A DNA stretch of 64,000 nt, from the NCBI GenBank assembly GCA_016743235.1, contig VRZD01000012.1, positions 62,001 to 126,000 of the forward strand, read 5' to 3'. Source of the DNA: Pantanalinema sp. GBBB05 (GTDB lineage: Bacteria; Cyanobacteriota; Cyanobacteriia; Leptolyngbyales; Leptolyngbyaceae). A model generated the notes under the pieces. The model saw only the letters and a program-made list of their open reading frames with translations. It was not told the origin of the DNA and searched no databases. Below, one piece after another: positions 8,823 to 14,835 of this stretch. Every line of letters begins with the position of its first letter. Position 1 is the stretch's first letter. Position numbers and translations under genes: made by a program.

Positions 8823-9107
8823 TTGTCTTACCTGAGCAAACCCGCGATCGTGGCAATCCTTGGGGCATTGCTTGAAAACGCTGGGACGTGCAAAGAAATC
8901 GTCGGGACGTTGATTGAAAACACGGGGGCATTACTTGAAAACATTGCCATGTTCCAAGAAATCGTCGGGACGTTCAAAGAAAACATGAGGACGTTGATTG
9001 AAACCGTGGTCATGTTCAAAGAAACCGTCGGGACGTTGATTGAATTCGCTGCCAGCTTCATAGAGCATCAAGTCAACATGACGACTAAGATCAGTGGCAG
9101 CAGCTAA
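8823..9107 (+). CDS. Small heptad-repeat protein, unknown function
   Basis: A 94-residue frame with a TTG start at 8823. After a short head (SYLSKPAIVAI) the protein is ten consecutive 7-residue units with the pattern G-T-L/F-x-E-N/I/T-x, for example GTLIENT, GALLENI, GTFKENM and GTLIETV. The period equals one coiled-coil heptad, with hydrophobic positions 3 and 4 and an acidic residue at position 5. The opposite strand also stays open here (about 77 codons, with the pattern INVPTIS/SLN), a consequence of the repeat. No family recognised and no ribosome site seen, so coding status is uncertain. Confidence 0.45.
   Translation: MSYLSKPAIVAILGALLENAGTCKEIVGTLIENTGALLENIAMFQEIVGTFKENMRTLIETVVMFKETVGTLIEFAASFIEHQVNMTTKISGSS
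8862..9071 (+). repeat. 21-bp tandem repeat, 10 units
   Basis: Ten gap-free 21-bp units run from 8862 to 9071. The typical unit is GGGACGTTGATTGAAAACAC plus one base; variants carry TTCAAAGAAA in place of TTGATTGAAA. Because 21 bp is seven codons, the array keeps one open frame on each strand. Confidence 0.85.
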
Positions 9108-9140
9108 CCTTAGCATCACTACCAACCTTGGTTGTCTGCT

Positions 9141-9446
9141 TCATCGACTCGTTATGTCGTTATCGCCATCAATTGCATTCATCATGTCTTGGAAAGATAC
9201 ACTTTGTAGAACAGACAACAGATTCACTGCTTTAGTTAATAAATAGGGCGCGTCTTCATAGTCATCCTGATTGGGCAAAACAATTTGAATCGGTTTGCCT
9301 TGATCATCTACACCCTTCTCAAAAACAAGCAACCGTGGATTGCGATGACTGATTGCCGCCCAGTGATTTTGTTGAAGATAGTGAACTACTTCAGCTACAC
9401 GAAGCTCTTGGATTGGAGGGTAATTTGACAAGACTTCGGGAGTCAT
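9141..9446 (-). CDS. Small hypothetical protein coupled to the DUF4365 gene
   Basis: The ATG at 9446 overlaps the upstream TGA as ATGA (9443-9446), and AGGAG sits 7 nt before it, so I prefer it over the GTG at 9452. The 101 residues read MTPEVLSNYPPIQELRVAEV, then VHYLQQNHWAAISHRNPRLLVFEKGV and later DYEDAPYLLTKAVNLLSVLQ. I recognise this type as a small companion of DUF4365 proteins in cyanobacteria, without known function. Translational coupling suggests the two products act together. Confidence 0.7.
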   Translation of the reverse strand: MTPEVLSNYPPIQELRVAEVVHYLQQNHWAAISHRNPRLLVFEKGVDDQGKPIQIVLPNQDDYEDAPYLLTKAVNLLSVLQSVSFQDMMNAIDGDNDITSR

Positions 9447-9955
9447 GACCACTCTCCTGTTTTGACGTTCTGCATTAAGGCTAACAAAGATTTTGGGGTT
9501 AGTCGTTGCGATCGCAGAATCCGAACTCTGATAGAGGTGCGGTTTTCCGTGAGACTACCACTGAGATATTCCCAGTAACAAGTTCCTTGCAATCTCAGTT
9601 CCGATTCTTCACAGATCAGCCATCGTTCGGAATCAGGGGGTAACGCTAACAAGATCAGGATGCAGGGTATTGCAGCTCTCATGCTACGTCTGAGAATCAA
9701 GTCATTGTAGGTTTTCGCTTCTAGGTCATAGATGACATGGGTAGAGTCAAGTTGCCATTGGGTTGAGGCTTTGAGCTGAAAACTGAGGGAAAAGCCAGAT
9801 TCGATCCGTCGATGTTGACGCACAATGACTTCATCAAAGCTGCCATCTACGCCATAGTCATATTCCCGAATCGCTAGATTGAGTCCGGCACGTCCAGCGA
9901 TCGCACGAACGTATGCGCGGCTTAGTGCTTCAGCAATATGTTGATCAGTTAACAC
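9443..9955 (-). CDS. DUF4365 domain protein
   Basis: DUF4365 is recognised by LTDQHIAEALSRAYVRAIAGRAGL, by EYDYGVDGSFDEVIV, and by SFQLKASTQW, the Asp/Gln-x-Lys pattern of a PD-(D/E)XK-like nuclease fold. The frame extends up to 10021, but the added N-terminus (AILLILIVVL) is not family-like, so I place the start at the GTG at 9955; the ATGs at 9988 and 10003 remain possible. DUF4365 proteins occur in mobile and defence-associated loci. Nuclease function is inferred from the fold. The downstream 101-residue gene overlaps by 4 bases. Confidence 0.72.
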   Translation of the reverse strand: MLTDQHIAEALSRAYVRAIAGRAGLNLAIREYDYGVDGSFDEVIVRQHRRIESGFSLSFQLKASTQWQLDSTHVIYDLEAKTYNDLILRRSMRAAIPCILILLALPPDSERWLICEESELRLQGTCYWEYLSGSLTENRTSIRVRILRSQRLTPKSLLALMQNVKTGEWS

Positions 9956-10232
9956 AACAATCAGGATCAGGAGAATGGCTCGTTGCATCGTAGCATGAGG
10001 CATTACTAGATCCATTAACACTCTGCCGCACCAAGATGGTGATCAGGCGATCGCCGATAGAGCTAAGGGTTGATCAACTCTGGCAATCACCCATTGATGC
10101 CAAACTCGACATTGGTGCTCAATGCCTCAATCACAAAAACGGTGTACGAGCCTGGTGAATCTAACGTCCGATATAGGTGCGGTGATGCCGGACAAATTAA
10201 CATTGGGGTTCAGTCGTATTTCAGCCAGGGCA

Positions 10233-10559
10233 ATGACAACGCAATTGAATCGTGATTCAGAGCAACTTCAGCCGAAGCAACCCACCTTGTTCGATCGCAT
10301 TTTCCGGGACAGTGAGGGCAATATTGTGATTGCTCAAATGCCCAATCTACCGATTCTGCTTGGGTCAACAGCAGCTTTGCTGCAATTCGTGCTCCCCAGT
10401 GGCAACCTTCAGACAGCATTCAGTTTAGTCGCGTTTGGTGCTTTATTCACTTGGGCATGGCAGGAACTGTTTGAGGGGGTTAACTACTTCCGTCGATCGC
10501 TGGGCTTGATTGGATTAGTGACCTTGATCATGCTGGGACTTAACCTCACGGGTGGGTAA
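10233..10559 (+). CDS. Small membrane protein, hypothetical
   Basis: About 108 residues from the ATG at 10233; the frame is open from 10122, but the earlier part has no hydrophobic or family-like features. LPILLGSTAALLQFVL, LQTAFSLVAFGALFTWAWQEL and LGLIGLVTLIMLGLNL give three transmembrane segments. The soluble head carries FDRIFRDSEGNIVIAQMPNLP. No partner gene or known family; conserved-looking but unassigned. Confidence 0.65.
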   Translation: MTTQLNRDSEQLQPKQPTLFDRIFRDSEGNIVIAQMPNLPILLGSTAALLQFVLPSGNLQTAFSLVAFGALFTWAWQELFEGVNYFRRSLGLIGLVTLIMLGLNLTGG

Positions 10560-10672
10560 ATCCCTGAAAGGAACTCATCCAATACCAGGGTTAGCAGTTG
10601 CCGATACCGTTACAGCTTACCCAGGTGGCTGCGCTCACTCTGCTGCACTAGGGTTGTTGTGCGGCTGGCTGG

Positions 10673-11026
10673 TTATGTTTGAAACTCTCTCAAAGCGCTT
10701 TGCAACGCTTTAACCACCTTTTGGCGCTTTGCTTCCTCAAATAACCATTGCGGGAGCCGCTGTTCCCAACGTTGCCAGTCATGCTCCAGCGTAATATTTG
10801 GCACGATGGAACTGGGATGAAGCTTTTGTGAGAAATAAGCTAGACATTCCTCAAGCTGCTGCAATGATTGAAATTGAAACGTGAACGAGCACACTGACAC
10901 GAAATAAACCCAATGTTCAATGAGATTGTCGCGCGGTGGCTGAACGGGTAAACCGCCTACATGATTATGTCCCATGAAATCAGTATGCTGGCTTGGGTCA
11001 AGTTTTTCTTTCCAGAAACGAGCCAT
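10673..11026 (-). CDS. Hypothetical protein, 117 residues
   Basis: Start taken as the ATG at 11026 (MARFWKEKLDPSQHTDF) instead of the TTG at 11038. The body is rich in aromatic residues and Gln: FTFQFQSLQQLEECLAYFSQK, and EHDWQRWEQRLPQWLFEEAKR toward the C-terminus. The second half looks helical. No domain recognised. Composition and intact length support a real gene. Confidence 0.6.
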   Translation of the reverse strand: MARFWKEKLDPSQHTDFMGHNHVGGLPVQPPRDNLIEHWVYFVSVCSFTFQFQSLQQLEECLAYFSQKLHPSSIVPNITLEHDWQRWEQRLPQWLFEEAKRQKVVKALQSALREFQT

Positions 11027-11164
11027 ATCTAAATTCAAAAACTACCGCTTGCATTCAAGCCACGCAAGTAGCACAACGAACAAGCTCACCAGACGCAGAT
11101 AGCCTTTGTAACAAGTTTCGGTGCAGTGATTTGTTATGATGCGCTGAACGCTGATTCAATTGCC

Positions 11165-11581
11165 TCACTCAGCACCATTGATAGTATCAAGATCTTCAGG
11201 TAAAACCACAGGAACTTCCGCATTTATAAATCCAGAGGCATCACGAGTAACGATCGCATCAACGCTATACGCTACCGCACAAGCATACTGTACTGCATCT
11301 TCAAAATCCTCGAAATTTAATGCAAGAGCTTGTTCTAGCACCTCTAAATCGACTGTACAAATGGTTAAATCGCTTAATATCTGAGTAATTGCATCTTGCG
11401 CCACTATCCTTCCTGCTGCCCTACGAACAACGTAGTAAATGTTGGTTATCGTCGTTGCTGCAATAAATCCCTCAATTTCCCCAGCATCAATACGCTCAAA
11501 TAATCTGGCTGCATTTTCCACAAACGGCTCTCGTTCTTGTAAAAAATCAAGAACTACATTGGTATCAAGCAGAACTCGCAT
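11165..11581 (-). CDS. VapC-type PIN domain toxin (probable ribonuclease)
   Basis: A 138-residue PIN protein. The acidic active-site set is visible: Asp6 in RVLLDTNVVLDFL, Glu in the ENAARLFERI region, Asp in NFEDFEDAVQYACA, and Asp in DAIVTRDASGF. IEGFIAATTITNIYYVVRR and the terminal ITRDASGF-like motif are typical of VapC toxins, which cleave RNA using Mg2+. Its ATG (11581) overlaps the antitoxin TAA as TAATG, so the two are translationally coupled, antitoxin first. Confidence 0.85.
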   Translation of the reverse strand: MRVLLDTNVVLDFLQEREPFVENAARLFERIDAGEIEGFIAATTITNIYYVVRRAAGRIVAQDAITQILSDLTICTVDLEVLEQALALNFEDFEDAVQYACAVAYSVDAIVTRDASGFINAEVPVVLPEDLDTINGAE

Positions 11582-11802
11582 TACTGATACTTCTCAGTCA
11601 GATAGATGACATAATCCGCTTGGGCGTTGCTTTCCCCTGTAGCTGCCGAAATTTTAGCAACACCTCGCAACCGCGACAGGTTTCCCCGCTTGGGCTTAAG
11701 GTTTGTTTCCCGTTTCAGAGAGTCTAGAAGAACTTGTACCAACTGCCAGCGATCGCTAGTAGGCAACTGCAAAGCCTGATTTTGGATGTCTTGTAACGTC
11801 AT
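11581..11802 (-). CDS. Antitoxin of the adjacent VapC-type toxin
   Basis: Start set at the ATG at 11802, preceded by AAAGG 4-5 nt upstream; the frame continues to 11856 without a good ribosome site. The 73 residues read MTLQDIQNQALQLPTSDRWQ, a pattern seen in small antitoxins of cyanobacterial VapC systems, with LVQVLLDSLKRE as the N-terminal helix. The C-terminal part, with LSRLRGVAK, would bind the toxin. The 1-base overlap with the toxin and the gene order are the strongest evidence. Confidence 0.75.
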   Translation of the reverse strand: MTLQDIQNQALQLPTSDRWQLVQVLLDSLKRETNLKPKRGNLSRLRGVAKISAATGESNAQADYVIYLTEKYQ

Positions 11803-12039
11803 CAGCCCTTTCCTAGCAACTCTTAATCTATTGTAAATTGCGGCTGCCGTTATCACCTGAAAGCACTGCTAGCTCAAGATGTCATGCTATCTAACCTCGA
11901 ACGCTAAGAGATAAGATTCTGGCTGCACCTCAACCGAGAGATGAGCAGCATAACGACTCTGTTCACCTGCCGCAAATTGCTTTCATTTCCAACAAATAGC
12001 CTTTATACGGTCAGTGTGCAAGCGGTTTGCTATACAAAG

Positions 12040-12639
12040 TTAGTTGCCACACTGATTCACTCGGTTAAACATTGTTCTCATCTTAAAGTAGTCATAGCGG
12101 AGTGGCTTCCAGTTTTGATCCTCAGCAGTCCAATCTTGGGATGGAAGGTGACCTGTTGGGGCTGTTATGTCAAAAATCATCCTTGTGTGCCCACGTTCGT
12201 CTCGCCAACCTACTTGCTGAGTGAACTCTCTATACCGTTCGATCAGCGCATCAATTTCATAGGGAGTCTCTGGTTTAGGCAGAGATTGCCAAATTTTCTG
12301 CTGAATGCCCCATCCAAACTTACCTTGACTATATTCACCCCAAAGGCTATCGATCAGCCTTATATCTTTGCAGTCAATTCTTGCTAAGTCATCCAAGTTA
12401 TATAGTTTTGACTCTGGCACAATTCGCCCAACAGCTCGCTGGAAAAAGTTTTTCCTTGTTGCTAACACAATAATGATCGCTCGTGTTTTCTCATCTGCAC
12501 TTTTCCAGTCTTTAGCTTCAAGAACCTTCTCCAAGCCCTGAAAATCAGCCTCTTCAGGAGAAAGATTCCACAAGATCATGAGACCGACAAAGACAATAAA
12601 TGGAACGAGCCACCTCCAAACTAACCGCTTATTCCGCAT
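12040..12639 (-). CDS. GUN4-domain protein with an N-terminal membrane anchor
   Basis: A 199-residue protein. Residues 8-25 (WRWLVPFIVFVGLMILW) form one membrane segment. Residues 34-120 match the GUN4 core: LEKVLEAKDWKSADEKTRAI and RLIDSLWGEYSQGKFGWGIQ correspond to the conserved AD-x-ET and IDxLWxxYSxGxFGFxxQ motifs. The true GUN4 binds protoporphyrin IX and Mg-protoporphyrin and stimulates Mg-chelatase. GUN4-like domains also occur in cyanobacterial signalling proteins, and the divergent C-terminus here makes a tetrapyrrole role uncertain. Confidence 0.72.
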   Translation of the reverse strand: MRNKRLVWRWLVPFIVFVGLMILWNLSPEEADFQGLEKVLEAKDWKSADEKTRAIIIVLATRKNFFQRAVGRIVPESKLYNLDDLARIDCKDIRLIDSLWGEYSQGKFGWGIQQKIWQSLPKPETPYEIDALIERYREFTQQVGWRDERGHTRMIFDITAPTGHLPSQDWTAEDQNWKPLRYDYFKMRTMFNRVNQCGN

Positions 12640-12923
12640 ATAAAACGAACACTAAGTACACCTTAGCTATTGTTCCCATCTGTATAACGATTTATTGGAC
12701 AGAGCTAGCTATGCTGTTTATCTAGTCAATTTAGGAAAATAAGCAGCGAGTATGCTGTATAACTACCTAACCTGGGCAAATAGACAGCAAGTACGCTGTA
12801 TAACATTCCAGTTTAGCTGCTCGATCGAGTATGTGATGCGATTCAGGTTAAACACTATTCTGACCGTACAGAAGCAACCTAAATCCACTGGATTCGCCGC
12901 TACATTCTGTTTCACAACAAACG
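12640..12923. other. Intergenic stretch with 41-bp-period repeat
   Basis: No gene supported. A 60-codon frame at 12752-12934 on the plus strand runs through the repeat and looks accidental. The stretch holds the three-copy 41-bp repeat described separately. Confidence 0.55.
12710..12830. repeat. 41-bp tandem repeat, three copies
   Basis: TATGCTGTTTATCTAG at 12710, TATGCTGTATAACTACC at 12751 and TACGCTGTATAACATTCC at 12792 are spaced exactly 41 bp. The unit ends in a GCAGCGAG/CAGCAAG-like segment. The CTGNATAACTACC core is shared with the repeat at 8653-8790. Confidence 0.7.
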
Positions 12924-13217
12924 TCATCCAGTGAGATGAGAACAGCGGACGCGATCGCTTTCAGATTGCAACGCTTTCAATTCAGAAAATGCCTGTTTGC
13001 TTTCTGTTTTTAAATTTTCTGTAAGCAAATAGGCATTTGGTTAACTCATTTTGTCCATTTGCTTATTCATTTCAAGCTTTTGAGTAAGTCAACAGGCGAT
13101 CGACTGTCTCATTTGGGTGTTTTCCGCAAGCAAATTAGCCATTTGCTTTCTCAAACTGGAGTTTGCTTTCTCATTTCAGTGTTTTCCGCAAACAAACAGG
13201 TCATTTGCTAACTAATT
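12924..13217 (-). pseudogene. Decayed heptad-repeat (coiled-coil) coding remnant
   Basis: On the minus strand the translation gives QMT-CLFAENT-EMRKQTP, then after a frame change LRKQMAN-LLAENTQ-MRQSIAC, LTQKLE-MNKQMDK, LLTENLK-TESKQAF and SELKALQ. These are consecutive heptads with Leu/Met at regular positions. Two stops interrupt the frame at 13091-13089 and near 13043-13041, another lies in the first segment, and one frameshift falls near 13155. The underlying DNA repeats AAAGCAAATG and GCGGAAAACAC. I read it as a broken coiled-coil gene, not a functional one. Confidence 0.45.
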
Positions 13218-13421
13218 TCAGTTAATTGTGAATTCATCACCACGATCGCGCAGATGCTGAACATCTTGCTCAAAGTCTTCGACATCATAATGAATACAAA
13301 TGCCGCGAGCATTCAGCAACTTTTGAAAGTCATGATTTCCATTCCAGCGATTTTGCTAGCGCGACTCAGGGAAATCTGCTCTTACTGAAACAGGACGATG
13401 CAACTTATTCCAAGTACTCAT
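13218..13421 (-). pseudogene. Small accessory gene with one premature stop
   Basis: From the ATG at 13421 the frame encodes MSTWNKLHRPVSVRADFPES, then R and an in-frame TAG at 13356-13358. It continues without any shift through FQKLLNARGICIHYDVEDFE, QDVQHLRDRG and a TGA at 13218-13220, a total of 68 codons. The uninterrupted reading on both sides of one stop suggests a recently inactivated small gene, in style like the short partners of cyanobacterial toxin-antitoxin loci. I cannot assign the family. Confidence 0.6.
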
Positions 13422-13447
13422 GCTCAATATCACAATATCTAATTTCC

Positions 13448-14110
13448 CTATTTATGCAGATTGAACTTCTCATCAATCTCTTTAATCTCTTCCCAGGCTG
13501 AATCATGGAATAAATCAGTTGTTATTTTTATTGAATAGGGAGAAAAATCTTCAACAAACTTTCTAGCGTTCTCTCTAACATCGTCTTCTGGACAAAATAA
13601 ATTATTGCCACATACATCGTCTGAAATGAAACCTAAGTCAGTGCGAGTTATCGTTTGATTCTTTAGATAACCTGCTAATTCTTCCTCTTGAGTAATTTCA
13701 AGCCATACCCTACTTTGGGGTTGAACTATTCTGACTGCAACAATATCAGGTTTAAGATAGCCTGGATATTTTTGCTTTAAAGATTCAAAAATATCTTCAG
13801 CTTGAAATACAGATTCTTGGCTTACTGGTGGACTGTTTAGCCTCTGCAACAAACCTATTGCTTTATCCAAAGGATATTTAAAGAACTCTCGCTTGGTGGA
13901 TATACGAAAATCATGGAGTTCTTGATGAAAATCAGCCTCAAGTTTCTCATACTCATCTGAGAAGATCTCAAAAGCAACTTGGAATGGAGTTGGCAAGCCA
14001 GTTGTAAAAAGTTCACGTGCTCTTGATCGAGAATCACGAAGAGTACGTCCTACTTTAATCATTCCAGGTAGCGAAACATTCGTAAGTATGTACACGTATC
14101 CTGAAGCCAT
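13448..14110 (-). CDS. GIY-YIG nuclease-like protein (T5orf172/MUG113 type)
   Basis: About 220 residues from the ATG at 14110 (MASGYVYILTNVSLPGMIK). The N-terminal 85 residues match the GIY-YIG-related T5orf172 domain: YVYILTN, then GMIKVGRT, RARELFTTGLPTPFQVAFEI, Glu in YEKLEADFHQELHDFRIS, and REFFKYPLD. The nuclease motifs are mostly present, although the first motif is the variant YVY-YIL. The remaining 130 residues, including RVWLEITQEEELAGYL and CGNNLFCPEDD, are unassigned. Cyanobacterial members are single genes in accessory regions; function unknown. Confidence 0.75.
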   Translation of the reverse strand: MASGYVYILTNVSLPGMIKVGRTLRDSRSRARELFTTGLPTPFQVAFEIFSDEYEKLEADFHQELHDFRISTKREFFKYPLDKAIGLLQRLNSPPVSQESVFQAEDIFESLKQKYPGYLKPDIVAVRIVQPQSRVWLEITQEEELAGYLKNQTITRTDLGFISDDVCGNNLFCPEDDVRENARKFVEDFSPYSIKITTDLFHDSAWEEIKEIDEKFNLHK

Positions 14111-14191
14111 GCTTATCAGCAATCTACTCTCTATACTTTGCAAATATTGAACAGTATCTAACTGTTTTGTGGAAGATGTCTAAGTTCCGGT

Positions 14192-14304
14192 GGGTGCATC
14201 CCACTTTTGCAATAAGCAACAATACTTATTTGTCAAAGCCTTACCAGCCAAGCGGTTTTGAAAGCTTATCTCAAATTGAGACTTACAAGACTGGGATGCA
14301 CCCC
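14192..14304. mobile_element. MITE-like element with terminal inverted repeats and 7-bp target duplication
   Basis: A 113-bp non-coding segment begins GGGTGCATCCCACTTTTG and ends with the complement of GGGGTGCATCCCAGTCTTG, an inverted repeat with a perfect 12-bp core. It is flanked on both sides by TTCCGGT (14185-14191 and 14305-14311), which fits a target-site duplication. The inside has no open frame. I infer a non-autonomous element; the parent transposon is not in the window. Confidence 0.6.
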
Positions 14305-14346
14305 TTCCGGTTGAGCAGCGATCCCTACTGAAACGAAGACAACACT

Positions 14347-14592
14347 TTACTCGTCTGCTCCAACTGGGTTATTAGCTGGCTGGCGCTGGGCAATCTGCAT
14401 TAATAGGCGCAATGCCTCGTTAACAGCATCTTCAGTTGGAAATGCTTGAGCTACGTCAGGATCTAGAAGTACAAGATTGGTTCCTGCTCGGTAACGCTCC
14501 ACATATTTTCCTCTGACACCTCCGACTAACTGAGAAAAATCATACTCAGGTCGTAATTCGTCGTCCATCTCGTTGTCAGCGTCCTTCTTCAT
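14347..14592 (-). CDS. Small antitoxin-like protein, 81 residues
   Basis: Start at the ATG at 14592, with GGAG five bases upstream, which rules out the longer frame to 14637. The sequence MKKDADNEMDDELRPEYDFS, GVRGKYVERYRAGTNLVLLD and FPTEDAVNEALRLLMQIAQ is a widespread cyanobacterial type: an acidic head, a short conserved middle and a C-terminal helix. It is often found beside toxin genes, but no toxin gene is next to it here. Antitoxin role is inferred. Confidence 0.7.
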   Translation of the reverse strand: MKKDADNEMDDELRPEYDFSQLVGGVRGKYVERYRAGTNLVLLDPDVAQAFPTEDAVNEALRLLMQIAQRQPANNPVGADE

Positions 14593-14835
14593 AAAATCTC
14601 CGTTCCTGACGGGTGGCTTTTCAAGTCCGGGTTCCATTCAAATTCCATTCAAAACTACTCACGTTCAACCACATTTGAAGTTTACAGCTAGACCCTCTTT
14701 AGTCAGCTTCAAGGTAAACTTCTTCTTCATGCCATTGCGTCACTGGATTTCATCTCACTAAAAACGGTGAACGATCGCGGAAACTAGTCCTGCTACCATT
14801 CACCGTTCTACTAGTTGCTGAAAATTAATTGCCGA

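Noticed and set aside
11039..11164. Integron attC-like site (TTGTTATGATGCGCTGAACG)
   Set aside because: Only loosely resembles an attachment site; no integrase, cassette array or second site.
12752..12934. 60-codon plus-strand frame
   Set aside because: Runs through the 41-bp repeat and is Phe/Thr/Asn-rich in an unconvincing way.
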